In this document: one piece after another, positions 27,421 through 40,141 of the stretch
How positions within the stretch are numbered: position 1 is the stretch's first letter
Layout of the letters: every line of letters starts with the position of its first letter
Assembly (NCBI GenBank): GCA_949987565.1
Contig: OX465111.1
Coordinates: 19,347,846-19,411,845, forward strand
From: Luidia sarsii
Lineage: Eukaryota; Echinodermata; Asteroidea; Paxillosida; Luidiidae
DNA length: 64,000 nucleotides
Reading direction: 5' to 3'
The notes under the pieces: model-generated
What the model saw: only the letters and a program-made list of their open reading frames with translations
Database searches by the model: none
Told to the model about the DNA's origin: nothing
Translations under genes and position numbers: made by a program

Positions 27421-28199
27421 GTCTGAGACATTGCTCATCAATTAGCACTGTCGTGTCCAGTCTCACACGTCACTTCTAGGCCAAATTTTATCGAGCCCCT
27501 TAATCATGGAAATCAGCCAAGCGTGAACTATCTTCTTGTAAACAGGATGGCAAAGCTCATTACGACGTGATGCCAGTTGCGTGTGACTTTTATTCACAGT
27601 ATTCTTTACTTAGCATGAAGCAAAAGTGAAGTTTGGGTGTGGCAAAGTGATCTTGTGAACCATGACATTTTGTGCTCATTAAAGGCCCTTTCAGACGATG
27701 CTTCTAAAGGAAGGCCTGCAAAATGTTACACTGTGCCATGTGAAAGGGTGGAAATTCTCTCTCAAGCCTTGTGAGTGTTTTCAGCGTCATCTGAAAAGGG
27801 CTTATAAAGCAGATGTGGGTGCTAAAGTGGCTGTATGAAATTGGCCCCTGGCACGCCTGTACTGTAGTCATTTAGCGCTTTCCGAGCAATTAAAGGGGCA
27901 CGATATTTCTTATTCCTTTTCTTCATTTTGATTCAGAGCTGATTTTCAAGAGGTTGTGGTGGTCCTTCAGATTGTTGTCCTCAACACTTCTTTCTTTCTT
28001 TCGCTGCCAATCAAAAAAAACCATTTGTGCAATGCTGAAGCCAGCAGAGAAATAGGTAGATTTAAAAGCAAATTTCATAAATCTAAAAAAATAAAAAATA
28101 TGGGGTGTGAATGTTCCTAGCAGAACATATTATGTAACATATGTGAGAAAGGTTCTGCCAGGATTAAATCATCAGGCCTTTTAAATTTCTGAGATTTGT
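27421..28199. other. Intergenic with a decayed family-1 hairpin
   Basis: At about 28110-28190, ttcctagcagaacatatt and gagaaaggttctgccaggat are a decayed family-1 hairpin. Nothing else is recognised. Confidence 0.45.
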
Positions 28200-28209
28200 G
28201 ATGTTTTGG

Positions 28210-28435
28210 TCAGTTTGGCAATTATGGTCATTTTGGTATTTTTTGGTAATTTTGGTTATTTTAGTCATTTGGGTTATTTTTGGTCATTATGGTCACTTTG
28301 GTCACTTTTGTCACTTTTGTCACTTTGGTCACTCTGGTCACTTTGGTCACTCTGGTCACTCTGGTCACTTTGGTCACTTTGGTCACTTTGGTCATTATGG
28401 TCACTTTGGTCACTTTGGTCATTTTGGTTAGTAGT
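28210..28435. repeat. 9-bp minisatellite GGTCACTTT
   Basis: About 20 copies of ggtcactttggtcactct-type units. The open frames on both strands (WSLWSLW, VTLVTLV) are by-products. Confidence 0.9.
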
Positions 28436-29040
28436 TTGCTTGGATTTTGTATCACTTCATCATAAATGCATTGGTGGGATTTGAAGGTTTGCATGGTTCG
28501 GGTTACATAGGATGTAGGTTTGTGGGTATACCATGGACTACATCTTCATGAGAGGTGTGGGTTCTGAGAAGAAGTGGCGAGTGTGGAATCATTGACTTAT
28601 CTATTCACCAAAATTTACCCCTTTGTAAACAAATTACTCAATTTGAGATTTTTTTTCATTTGTGCTAAATTGGCTCGGAAGGTGTGATCCATTCAAATAA
28701 ATGTTTTGTTGCTTACATCAGTGATACAGTTGAGTATGAAAATGAATCTTAATCATTGTTAATTCATTATACAACTGCCTTAAAAGCCAACTTAAATCGC
28801 TTGTAAAATTATTTACTTAATTTCTTTCGGCATTAAATTATGTATATATATACTCATGATATGCTTCTTTAATTCATAATTTCGAGCAGGCGTTGAAAAA
28901 ACCCCCAGAAGAATTAAAATCTCGAAGAGTTAAATTCGGCATTGTGATCTTACGGGGAAAACCCCCAGGATTAAGGCGTCCCTTTAAATCTCCACAACAG
29001 TCTGGTGCTCTAGGTGCCATCTCACTCGTGCAGCGTCACC
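28436..29040. other. Intergenic, no feature seen
   Basis: AT-rich. A gatttgaaggtttgcatgg motif at 28480 is an isolated family-2 end. Confidence 0.45.
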
Positions 29041-29043
29041 GTT

Positions 29044-29527
29044 ATGGGTGACGGGAACCGTACACGGTCTAAAAAAATGTGGCAAAGTTGAAACGCGGCA
29101 GTGTCGTCTGCCAGAATCTCGCCCGAAAACTTCGAAATGGGGTCGAACGCCGGGAACTTTCTCGAAATCTTTTGGAAGTTTATGACCAGGAAGTTGCTGT
29201 TGCTGTCACCGAAGTTGTCTTTTTAGCTGGAGAGGACGGAAGTACACCCGGTAATACGCATGAAATTCACGGCTTAAATTCCGCACGGAATCCTGCAGTC
29301 TTCACACGTGCACGGATGCAGTGCTTCGTTGAAATGTCAATACTGTACTGTCAACAACAACAACATTTGTGGATGAATTGAACCACCGTCTCCGTCTTTC
29401 GAAGACGAGCCAGAAGTTTCTCTTTTTGGATTTCGGTCGTGGGATCGGTGGATTGATGTCGAGAGAAGAATACTTCATTGCCCTACGAACAACTTACAGC
29501 CAATTCCGTCCGAACTTGAAACAATGA
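29044..29527 (+). pseudogene. Possible decayed coding sequence of unknown origin
   Basis: A CpG-richer stretch reads as three overlapping segments in different frames: from ATG 29044 (MGDGNRTRSKKMW), then from about 29079 (VCQNLARKLRNGVERREL ... VFLAGEDG), then from about 29363 to a TGA at 29525 (TFVDELNHRLRLSKTS ... FLFLDFGRGIGGLMSREEYF). The hydrophobic FLFLDFGRG segment and VFLAG look protein-like. Two frame changes would be needed, so it is either a decayed gene or mobile-element gene, or chance. I do not recognise the family. Confidence 0.3.
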
Positions 29528-29659
29528 ATGAGGAAGTTCAGTCAGTCAGGAGTGACGAATCCGTTGGAAACAGCGCCGAAGTTTGCTGGCCAATCGTCCC
29601 GTCAGTCACACGCCGGTCCTTTCAAGAGTTTCACAGAAAGTGAGGAACAGAGAACATGT

Positions 29660-31600
29660 AAGTGCCCCTAACATTTCTATCCTTCCCATTTTTTTTTAAA
29701 TATCTGTATATAGTGCTCAACATTTTAAGATTGATTTTTGAGAGATATGAGACCAGTTAATAATCAGTTGTCAGTGTAGCCGTTTGTTTTACTCCTTTTT
29801 CAACGATTTTTGATTTTGATCTGTCTTTGAGAAACATCATCCTAGGATCGAAACGTTCGAGGACCTCTTAATTTTTGGATTTTTGCATTTTGGTCATTAT
29901 ATATACATAGTGACTATAACTTATAACCTGCTTGCATTTTTTGGGAATGTATTATTCACAGTAAAAAATTCGTGGAAAATGGAGTAAAATTAACTGCTAC
30001 AGTTAGCGTAGCTATTCGGTTGTAAGATAAGAGTTTTTGTAATGCTCCTGACTGCCCCCCCCGTCTCAACAAAGTTCAGATATGTGACGCCCCCATCTAC
30101 TGAAAGTTAGATAGCTAATTCAAATGTTTGCTAAATGTTTGCTAAATAATGCATTTGTATTCTGTCATACGCAATCATGAAAGGAAGAGCGAGTCAAAAA
30201 GTCAAAACGTTCTTACTCCCTAAAACATTGTTATCAAACAATATAGTCCTCCCCACGAATCCTCGGATACCGCAACATCTTGGATAGTTAGAAGAAAACT
30301 TGTAATAAAAAATAGGTAAGGGGCTAATGCTTAGCTCAAAAAAAACACCGCGGTTTCATTTTATTTATTGATTTATTATCCTTTTTTAGAACATTTTACC
30401 TTTTGAAATGCTTTTGCTTTAACTCTTCTGGCTGGCGCCCCCACCCAAAAATAATGTGCAAATGCAATTTGCAAAAAATGATGAAAGAAAAGCTTAACAA
30501 GGCGGTCAATAGCTAAAGTACATCGGCAGTGAGTCATCTGCTACAACAGAATTTACACATTCGGGCGGGAAAGAAATCCCATCAAGGCATTTGAAAGTTC
30601 TGTTTAAACGAGTAATGTTAACTTACTAAGGGAGTAAGGGTACGCTGTTTTGTGTACGTATGCACGTAGTGGTGTGTGTGTGTATAATATACGTATGTGT
30701 GTGTATGTATAGTTCTGTTTTGTCCGTCATTAATGGTTTGATTTCCTATCCCTTCACCACGAGAGGGCGCGCTCGTGATTATCTTCTTGCGCTGCGTTTT
30801 GTCTGCGCTGCCTCTAGCTCTGCGAGAGAGTGGTCGTGGCGCCAGGTTTGTCAAGCTTCAGTGACACATGAAAAAAGGGGACAAAACGCCTCGACGAAAA
30901 GGCCATGAGGAAAGGAAATAGCCATGGTAACAGCGTGAGGAGTGGGTAAACACGCGTGTAAGGTCATGCTGACATTGTGTATAGACAAACCAACAAAAAA
31001 TAGGCGCTGTGTACATAATGCACGCATCCTCCACACCTAAGCAATTGATTGTCGAGTTGGTGTCCGGTTTTTTTTTTGATGCGGGTTGGCGATAGATTCT
31101 GATATTTGGACGGTGTCAAATTGCCCATCTGTCCATCTATAGTGGTTTATTTACCACCCACTCCCGCCTTGGTACCAGAAGTTCTAACAAAAGTTGAGAG
31201 CTTGCATTTCACCTCCCCCCGTGCAATTCCTGAGTACAAGATAATTAAGGGTTCCACAGTTTGCCCACCAGCAATGGTGTGGCGACAGCGTGTCCTTGAC
31301 CGACTGGCGCGGTCGAATTTCTTCATCTCTTTGCTTGATTTGGGAATTATAATTAAAACCCCTGTGAACGAGAGAGCAACCATTAATATCCTGTTTCGCC
31401 TTGGCCTGTTGCGCGCCCCCCCCAAAAAAAAAACAAAAAACCCGAAACAAAAACAAAAAATGGACCTGCTCGTCTTGGCACGAGGGGGTTGGATTTCAAG
31501 AGAGGGGCGCTGCGGTCCGTGATCAGCGCGGCAGTTGCACGAGAAAAGACCCATTGATTTGTCCAGCGAGCTATGAGAAGTAACGCTATACGACGGCTAC
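29660..31600. other. Intergenic, mostly without features
   Basis: A family-1 half (gagaaacatcatcctaggatcgaaacg) lies at about 29828-29858. A TG/TATG repeat lies at about 30660-30710. Open frames at 31106-31522 on both strands overlap an A-rich run and show no domain signal. Confidence 0.45.
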
Positions 31601-34600
31601 TCGATCGCCGAGAGCCAGGCTTTTATTTGGAAAGTCTGAATCGTAATTTATGACCTCAGTGCCAAAAATAGAGGGGCTGAAAAGATGACCTTGCCTGTAA
31701 TACACCCGTCTGACGCTTTCATACGCTGCCATGTTGAACAATTTATCCTATTGGGCTGTGTGTCACGCGGTAGCGTATTATTATTATTTTATTTACATCG
31801 CAGCCATGGTTTTTTTCGCTGTATTCGTGCAAATCCGCGCTTGAAAAGAGACTAGCCCTGCGTTACAAGATCACCCAGTGCAGCTGAACATTATTAACAG
31901 CAGCTAGACATTTGCAATCAACATGACATCTTACTTGTTTGTGTCAAACTACAGCTACGACAACAGTCAGTCACATTCCACCCCTGCTCAATAGATCCCA
32001 ATTGACTGATCTCGTAACGCAGCGCTGCATGTGATCTCTTTTCAAGCACGGATTTGCACGATTATAGGGAAAACCCCATGGCTGCGGTGTTAAAAAAGAA
32101 ATAAATACGCCACCAAGGACCATCCTGTGCATCGAGACGTGGTCTTACACCCCGTCCCCTACACCTTCCCATAATTCGTGTATTGATTTGGAGCCCCCGA
32201 CTATTCATTGGTAACATGTTACATATATTGCACTACACGCTCAAGCAGGATACCAGTTGTGTATAGGGTTTGTAGCGCTACTCAAAAAGTGACTTAAATC
32301 TGTGCCTCAAATCGTAATGCATATGGATTTAGGGGGTAGGGGTGGGTGGGCTTCTTTCTTGAAGAAGGTCCCCTATCATTGATTCATCTCGTGGTATTTG
32401 GAGAGTTTGGGAAGCCCTTCTGAGCCTTCTTCCCTGTGCTCATCTCCGCCACCCTTGCGGCAGTCATTATTTTAAATTATGGTAATTTCCTTAACAATGG
32501 TTCTTCACTTTCGCTATATAGCATGTCTGCATGTGGTATTACAATCACTCGTTGCCGTTTTGTATTCATAAACCTCAAGGTCTTTTCCTTGTGTTCTTTT
32601 CCCTCCCTGCTAAGCCTATAGCCAAAGCCGTGATCAATTCAATAGATGATGGCCTGAGCACTGCAAAATAAGTACATCAACTTTCCCTGTTGGTGTAAAT
32701 ATCACAATGTTAAGTTCCAGGCCTGTGCGTTGTTGAGATTTGTACATTGCATATTTTGGGTCATTAAGTGTTTGTAGCGCGTCTTCAAGCTTTCTCCATT
32801 TGTCGTTGTCTTGGTCATTCGTATCCTCCTGTCTCTTTCCATTCCTACTATGTCTGGGTCCTTGTCATTCCTCTTATGAGAAAGGTCCTGCTAGGATCGA
32901 AACGTCGGGCCCTCATTTAAGCCACATTTTCTGGAAGATTTTTGTTTTGCTTTATACGGATACACGTCACATAAGCCAGCAAAAAATGGCGTATCCATAC
33001 ACGTAAGCGTATTCGTGTAGCCTGCGTAAATGCCTGACTCACACGACTACCGGGGTATACTATGTACATGTAACTATAGAACACCATGTCTCTCTGCTAA
33101 TCTGTTACGAGTTCAATTCAGTTCAGTTAGCCGTTCGCTGGCGCTGCTGATTGCGATGATAGCACGGCTGGTCTTTGATCCCTGGCCCGCTTAAACGCTG
33201 ATTAATTCACCCGAGATAATAATACAATTTAAAATCTCATCCATAATCCATTACATAAGTTCAATGTATGGTGGGTGTATACTTTGAGCAAAGAGCAAGG
33301 AAACACCTGCTCTATGCTTCAGCGAGACACGTAGCACCATAACCATATCAACTGGCGAACAGATAGACAATACGAAATGGAAGATTTCACAAATTTCACA
33401 AGTCCTTGTCCTTTTTTATTGGAGCCGTCTACAGATGTAAAAGATTTCATATTTTACCACACACTTTACAAACATAGGCCTACACCATGTATTTAAAATG
33501 TACAATGGTCACAATTTGTTTACTCTATACTAATTGAGCAATATGCAACTTATATACCGTAGCCACTCTACCTTTTGGAAATTGTTTTTGTATCGGTTTG
33601 TTTTTTTCGCAGCAGCTATAGCAAATGTGCGATAATACACTGATGTTTTCTTAGCCGATTTTTTTTTTGCATCAAGGAATAAAATGAATCTGTACACACT
33701 TCCTGTTTTGCTACAAATACTCGCCAGCGAGCGTATAAGGCATAATTATGGTAGAATAGAATTCAGAGGGAAAAAAAATTGTTTTGTTTACATCCACAAT
33801 CTGTACCCGGAACTAAATTAAATTTTATGCTACCGATTCAGTCAAACATAGCCTAGAGGCTTCGGTGACCCTTTGGCTCTATGGTGTCTCGGTGTCATTG
33901 CCCAACTCGGCCCACAAAAGACCGGTTACAGTTTGTTCCTGCCTGCAGACCAGAGAAGCATTTCAACCATTTGAACTCACTACCCTCAGGTGAACCGGTC
34001 GCGATGGAAGCATCGCGGGAACCTCACGCGTTCCCTGTTCAGCCAACCCTTTGAAGAGAAATTGAACGATTCGACCGATTTTTCATCAGAGATTTAAAGG
34101 ACAAAATACTGGGGGAAAAACACGCGTTACGTCTGCGAGTACAACGTACAAACATGTCGCTTTGTGTATATAGCTATTGTCCACCTGTGCCGTGTATATA
34201 AAAACTGATAAATAAATAAAAAATTGCACTTAAAAAAAAAAGCACAATCAGAAGGCTGTCGAGCGTTGCTAAGCCTTCGTGTCAGCCAGGGAGTTATGGA
34301 GTCTAGGTGAACACATTCACACGTGGACGTATTGTACAGCTCAGGTTTAGGGGTTATATGCACGTATCTCTAGCTTTATGCCCTTCTCAACGATGCGAGA
34401 AAAATGAAACCTTTATCGCCACACGTAAATCGCCTTGCTCTTTAGGCCTATCATAGCTATGTACATTGTGCTGAATATTGCAATCATAAACAAGTCGAGT
34501 CTAGTTTGACTATTGTGTACAGTTGCAGACTTGCTACAACAGCTTGACTTGAAACTAAAATATCAACCCCAAGTTACACCGTCTTTTGAAAACAAATACA

Positions 34601-34960
34601 GTTGTGGTATTATTAAAGGCTCGTGCAGTGTCATCGGACTCAGGATATTCTCTGTGATATAGGCCTACTCTTTCATATTTTATAGTTCCTGTCTTTCGAT
34701 TTCAATTTACACACTGTCTTGCGCACACTTGTTAACAAGTGCTCGGAGGAATTACTAAATAGTAAAGTATTGCCACTTCTATTTAAGCGCCAACTACTGC
34801 ACTCTGGATATCAGCGTGGAAAGTTGACAAGGTCACAAGGCCTGTCTGTTATCAAGTCACTCATTGCAAACTATCCCAACTGCTTTACAAAAATGCAATG
34901 GTGTATCGCATCTTGTGACGCTGCTTTGCAGTACAGTAGTTGGAGAAGTTGAGAAAGGAT
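31601..34960. other. Intergenic, few features
   Basis: One family-1 arm (gagaaaggtcctgctaggatcgaaacgtc) at about 32878-32910, present without the left half. No coding exon could be supported elsewhere. Confidence 0.45.
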
Positions 34961-34979
34961 GGTGAGTTCTAATTTTAAC

Positions 34980-35260
34980 CCCCAAATCAAAACCCCCGAA
35001 TTGCAATTTTTTGCGGTGATACCATGCCAATATGATCTCCTTGTGTGGTTCCGAGGAGAATATAGAAACTCAATATTTCAGAGGAGTGTTCTCAGTCGAT
35101 CGTCAGGAGACTGTTCCGTTACGACTGACAACGTTTCCTGTGTCCGAAACATTGAGTCCTCCGGTTCTTCTCGGGACCATACTAAAAAAAAGAGATTGTA
35201 GTGATATCGCCGCAATCCTCTCAATTAATTGCTACCTTCACCAAGAGTAGCATGAAATCT
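34980..35260. mobile_element. Diverged family-2 hairpin element
   Basis: Tttgcggtgataccatg at the left and gatatcgccgcaatcc at the right are the degraded outer repeats. In between are gtggttccgaggaga, gtcaggagactg and ccgaaacattgagtcctccggttcttctc. Confidence 0.55.
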
Positions 35261-35835
35261 AATTCACAAAACCAACTTGTTTCTAAAAAATAACAAGGCA
35301 ATTGATATCTCCATTGAGTACACTTGTTTAGACTAAGACAGGCCTTTAAAAAAAATTCGGCTTAGGCTCAGGATTTGCCTTTGTCTACATTTCTGTCATC
35401 AATTTGAAAGTACCATTCATGAAAGCACGGAGGCATTTAGGCATTGGTTTTAAGGGGTGATACACCATTTGCAAAGTGCCCAATATCCGAACATTTTATC
35501 GCTCGAAAATGTGCCGTTTTTCAACAAAGAGGATTTTTGTTGACTTTCCAACGATCGTCCCGCGGAACAAAGAGTTCCTTAAACAAATACCGCCCTCTAT
35601 GTCTGAAAGATTTAGCATTTAATTTTGTTTCCACGGTTTTTCTCACGACATGGCTTGAGCGGAAACTTACGCGGGTGTTTTTTTTTTTTTTACATATACG
35701 ATGGGTTCGACAAAGTATGGAAGCCATTCTTTGACCCTCGCAAATGGTGTAGCCTGGCCTAACTTTAAAGGAGTTACTCCATTTCGAAAAAAAAACCCAC
35801 ACCGAAAACACTTCAACAAAAAGCCCAAACCAATA

Positions 35836-36088
35836 TGTTACCCGGCACAGCATAATGAGGATAACCCCCACTTTTGAGATTTTGAGAGTTTCTAATGACG
35901 TGAAAGAGTATACCATTAGCTTTCAAAAGATATCAAAAAATAATATCCTCTAATACTTAAAATGTCCGAAAATACACAAAAAAGAACATTTATTTGTATT
36001 CGAATTGTGAGGATACTTTAACTTCAGGAGTTGTTTACTCAAAAAGTGTTTTGGTGGGATATTCCCCATGTCGTTGTGCCGGGTCACA
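35836..36088. mobile_element. TA-flanked MITE, TGTGACCCGGCACA family
   Basis: Left end tgttacccggcacagc, right end gttgtgccgggtcaca, TA on both sides. It ends 96 bp beyond the stop of the 36184-37416 gene. A tttatt at about 35990 gives a minus-strand AATAAA, a possible polyadenylation signal for that gene. Confidence 0.82.
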
Positions 36089-36183
36089 TATGCTTTCAGC
36101 TGTTGTATTACACAGGCGAGATTGGACAGAGCCTATATACTGGTATACGTGTATACCGCTGGGTTTTGAGGCAAAGGAGTCCC

Positions 36184-37416
36184 TCAGGATGTCACCACGG
36201 GATCTGTCCCGTTAGCCACATTGGCGTCGTCCTTCCGGAAGATCTCATTCACCGTGAGCTCCACGTCATCGCACTGCGGTCCCCTCCAGCGCAGGTAGCG
36301 CGCTTTCTTGGCCTCCTGGAAGCTGTCGTTGGGGTCGGGCAGGATGTGGACGGTCCGGAGGCTGCCGTCCGGCGCGTAGGTGTTCTGATCGAAGACCATG
36401 TCCATTGGGCTGGCCTCGCTGCTCATCGAGGTGTTCTTCCTCCGTGGCTTGCCGGGGGCGCCCCCAGCGGGACCGCCGGGGACGGAGGCCGTGGAGGCAG
36501 TTCGACCGAGATGCTTCTCCGTGGGCGAGGGGCCGGCGGCGTCCGACGGCCCGCCTGTAGTCCTCTCTGCCCCGCCGCCCAGTCTCTTGGCGATCGACTG
36601 CTTGGCGTTCTTCACCTCGGAATCCGTCATGGATTCGCTCAGCCTTCGGTTGGCCGACTTCCCGGGCGGAGGAAAGCTTGAGTTTGGGTCGACGTCGCTG
36701 TCGGTCTCGCCGCCGCGCCCGGCCGGGGAGCGAGTCGCTCCCTCGCCGCTGCCCTCCCGCTGCTTCGCCTGGTCGGCCGAGATGTCCTCGCCGAACTTCT
36801 CCATCCTGGCGTTCAGCTCCTCCTGCTTCTTGGAGAGGTTCTTGCGGTGCTCCAGCATCTGCTGCTCCCTGTAGAACTCCTCGCTCGTCTCGAACCCGCG
36901 GCTGGTGTTGGTGCTGCTGCTGCCGATGCGATAACCCCGCGGACTCCGCGGTGAGCTGCCGTTCCCGGAGCTGATGGCGGGGAGCTCGATGGTGTTCCGA
37001 CCGCCCCCGCGAGCCTCCGGAGCCCCGGCCGGCTGGGCGAGACCGGCGTCCCCGCTGGACGAAGTCCACAGCCCGCCGGTCCCCTGACTCCGGAGCGATC
37101 GGCTCCCGAGGTTCACCGAGGCCTCACGGCCCAGTCGCAGTCCGGCCAGCCTCGGCGCACCGTTGCCGCCACCGTTGATCGCTCCCCGGCCCCCGGGGTG
37201 CCTCCTGGGCAGGAGCTTCTGGCCCCGGCCACGCATCCGCTCGAGCTCCTTCTGCAGTCGCATCTTCTCGTTGCGGATGGTCTGAAGGTGGATCCGCTCC
37301 AGACCCTGCTGAGCCTCCAAGTCGGCGTCGAGATGGCGACGGGCGAAGACATTCCTCTGCATGGCCTTATCCTCCTTCGTGAACGTCCTCTCCGCACGGG
37401 CGAACCTCGAATTCAT
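36184..37416 (-). CDS. Single-exon GC-rich gene, coiled-coil protein of unknown function, 410 aa
   Basis: One uninterrupted frame from ATG 37416-37414 to TGA 36186-36184. The frame is also open further upstream, but only from a TTG at 37458; ATG 37416 has A at -3 and is preferred. Residues about 15-62 are a basic coiled coil (RRHLDADLEAQQGLERIH ... MRLQKELERMRG). Residues about 185-225 hold a second helical stretch (EEFYREQQMLEHRKNLSKKQ). Between and after are Gly/Ser/Pro/Arg-rich, probably disordered segments. The last 60 residues look structured (DMVFDQNTYAPDGSLRTVHI ... ARYLRWRGPQCDDVELTVNE). The N-terminal coil loosely recalls CCDC190-type proteins, from memory and unproven. Coding is supported by length, codon-scale GC bias and the contrast with AT-rich flanks. 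Function unknown. Confidence 0.75.
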   Translation of the reverse strand: MNSRFARAERTFTKEDKAMQRNVFARRHLDADLEAQQGLERIHLQTIRNEKMRLQKELERMRGRGQKLLPRRHPGGRGAINGGGNGAPRLAGLRLGREASVNLGSRSLRSQGTGGLWTSSSGDAGLAQPAGAPEARGGGRNTIELPAISSGNGSSPRSPRGYRIGSSSTNTSRGFETSEEFYREQQMLEHRKNLSKKQEELNARMEKFGEDISADQAKQREGSGEGATRSPAGRGGETDSDVDPNSSFPPPGKSANRRLSESMTDSEVKNAKQSIAKRLGGGAERTTGGPSDAAGPSPTEKHLGRTASTASVPGGPAGGAPGKPRRKNTSMSSEASPMDMVFDQNTYAPDGSLRTVHILPDPNDSFQEAKKARYLRWRGPQCDDVELTVNEIFRKDDANVANGTDPVVTS

Positions 37417-38010
37417 AATTCTCTCAATTCCTTTCCCAATCCCGACAATGAAATCCAATCAGAACTGCGTCCAAATCGAGCACCCGTCACTTTAAAAAGA
37501 GGGGGTACAAATCAGCGAGATACAGACAGTGTTTGCTTAATCTCTCACAGTACAAAGTTTCTCCGCCGGGTCGGACGAGCGTGGTCCGTCACCGAATAAT
37601 GCGGACCCGTGGGTCGTGTTTGTCCGCCGGTTCTATCCGGAGACTTTGAGCAAACTGCCAGCAGACGATCACACCAGATTCACACTCGAATCAAAAAGAG
37701 ATTCCACTGGGTTTACGAGCGCCGGTCGAAAATTCACAAGCGGCCGACAAAAGAAAGAGGAAGAAGAGCAGTCGATTCATCCCATGGCGTATCGAGAAAG
37801 TCACGACTCACCGTGAGAGGCGAGGGGAGACAGTCCAGTCCCTATTCCTCCGAAAAAAAATGCCGGCGTGGCCTTCGTCGCTAGCGCTCCGAAAGTGGAG
37901 GGGGAAATCCAACAGCTCCACCTGCTCTAAATAGAACGAAGCCCTACACGGCTGGACGGTTTAGTGTCGGGCTGTGCAAACACCACGGCACCAACAAAAG
38001 GCCAGTTGCT
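37417..38010 (-). promoter_or_regulatory. CpG-rich leader and promoter region of the 36-37 kb gene
   Basis: GC- and CpG-rich compared with its surroundings, as expected upstream of a constitutive or developmental promoter. No TATA box seen. A non-coding 5' exon here cannot be excluded. Confidence 0.4.
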
Positions 38011-40060
38011 ACGGCGGGTTCGGCACTCGAGTATTCGGGGTTTTCGGTCGGATCCGGGTATGCAGGGCTTCTTGTACACTGAAACCGGGTCCACAGGTTA
38101 TACATGAGTGGCGATGTTCTTATCACATCGCGGTTTGCTGGACAGGAATCGCGGCAAACGCTCAATAGCCGGCAATCCTTCGTACAGCGTATCACCGCTC
38201 AGTAGCTTCTGAAGAGTTGTCTACCTTTTGGTACCAGAGAGATCCTGCTGAAATCGAAAGTTCGGGCACCACACTCTATGTCTGTTCAGAATTGAGTCCG
38301 GCGAATCGGGAATAGATTACCGCACTAAGACCACACGCTGTGGTTAGTGACTGCGGACGAATGGGAGAGTTTCTCCGATTCAGACCTTGTCTTGGGCGGA
38401 CAGCCTCCCGTCAGCGAGTGGTCCACCTCTGTCCTGACCGAATGCTCTCCCCCGCTGCGCGGCTAAACGTCCAGGTCGCCCACCTGCAAGACATCAGACG
38501 AAAGTGGGGAAAAACAACATTGATGTCATTCGTATCTCCTGCAATCCAATTATAATCGATTTGCTGTACAATGGGTGCCTACCCGATTAAGCCATGCGAT
38601 TTCGAGCACTGTGTTCAGATTAGAACAGAATGACACATGCAGTGTGAACAAATCTGTTTCTCAAACGGAGCGGACGTCTCACCTCATCTCCTACCGACAC
38701 TTGAGTTTGATAAGACAGCCATGCCCAAGTTGTTGCCCTTAATCGCTTCTTTGGTCTTAGAGAAGGCCACCCATGACGTCAACTCTTGATATTAAGGGAG
38801 GTTCGTTAGGAACCATTCTTGCCCGCCCCCTTACAGCCGATGATTCGTATTGATCTGTGATGCTCGAATCGAGCCACGCTGGCGAACGGGAGCTCCATGT
38901 GCCGACGTCACGCACTGTCCCGTAACGCATGAGTGAGCGAGAGCTCTATCGCGCACAGTGCTACGGGACAATGACCGTATTGGGTCTACGCAATAAGCCA
39001 CACTACTATACCAGCCAGTGGCATTTTGTTGTTGTTGAGGCACGGACCGTTCCTCTATTGTGGTAGCCGTGATGAGGCCGGCCGTTCGGTGAAAGTGTGT
39101 TAAGGCATGAGTAAGGGGATTGGTGATGGTTGTTGTTGTGCCGTGTCAGTCACTATCTCACCATAATGAGCAAGGACGTTGTCACTAACCCAAGTCCTTC
39201 TTTAGTGCTCACATCCCGTTTAACATCCTGTTAACATCCGGTTTCTATTCTGCAGTGTGAGCAAAATCTTCCCCGTTTTTCTTTTGAGGAATTGGCAAAA
39301 CGTTATTCCCTTTAGGCCTAAGGTTTAAGATCCTATTCCCTGTTTATAAGGAATCGATGCCTCCTGTCATGACGTGCTGAATACGTCGATATTTTCTGAG
39401 AATGATTTTTTTTCACCATCTTGGAAATTGAAAACAGACGATTGTTGAGCTATTCGAAAGGAAATTGGAGATCAAGTTTACCGATTGAATTGTACGGACT
39501 GCACCTTCTGAGGATGACAAACTCTTCGGATTGTGTTAGGCCTACGATCAAGAAATTATGGGGAAGAAACCTCCCTGTCATAATTAAGACGTGTTGAAGA
39601 AATCCCCGTCCTTAAATGTTGTTGTTGTCGTCGTTGTTGTTGTTGTCGTCTCAAAGATCACGGAGAAAAGGGGGTCTGGGCAGGGTACGGATTTCGATGA
39701 AGGGAGGACAGTTTAAATTCGGTCTGCGCCATTGCTTCACAATGAGTTGCCGGTAAGATTGCCGGCATTACGTGAGCCTCTCGCCTGGTGCCAACATTCA
39801 CCGGCGATGAGGCGGTGGCAAATTAATTGCGCAATTAAAGGCTCAGAACATGGCCCCGACAGAGAGGGAGGGATGGCGGACTGGCCCAGCTAGACCCTAA
39901 ACGTTAGGGAAGTTGCTTTGTGGAGCCATGCAAGGCAGAACACAGCAAACGGCCATCCAGTCCCAACCCCCTTTCGTCTTTTCTGCGTGGGCCATAAAGT
40001 AAACGACGCATAATAACCCAGAGTCGCGTCCACTCATTGAGAACTGCACTGTGACCGAAC
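38011..40060. other. Intergenic, no supported gene
   Basis: A family-1 remnant (agagatcctgctgaaatcgaaagttcggg) lies at 38238-38270. A (TGTTGTTG) run lies at about 39615-39650. No exon could be supported. Confidence 0.45.
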
Positions 40061-40108
40061 AAGAAGAAGAAGAAGAAGAAGAAGAAGAAGAAGAAGAAGA
40101 AGAAGAAG

Positions 40109-40139
<31 letters not shown>
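40061..40139 (+). repeat. (GAA)26 microsatellite
   Basis: Uninterrupted AAG/GAA triplets over 79 bp. Long GAA runs are known to form triplex structures. The Leu/Phe-run frame read on the minus strand is a by-product. Confidence 0.95.

Positions 40140-40141
<2 letters not shown>

Noticed and set aside
31106..31554. Overlapping frames of about 135 codons on both strands
   Set aside because: No domain, no splice context, and both cross an A-rich run; the evidence is equal for each strand.
36266..37069. 267-codon frame overlapping the 36 kb gene
   Set aside because: A shadow of the main frame caused by high GC, with no recognisable pattern.
37417..37458. N-terminal extension of the 36 kb gene from 37458
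   Set aside because: Position 37458 is a TTG codon; the first in-frame ATG is at 37416.
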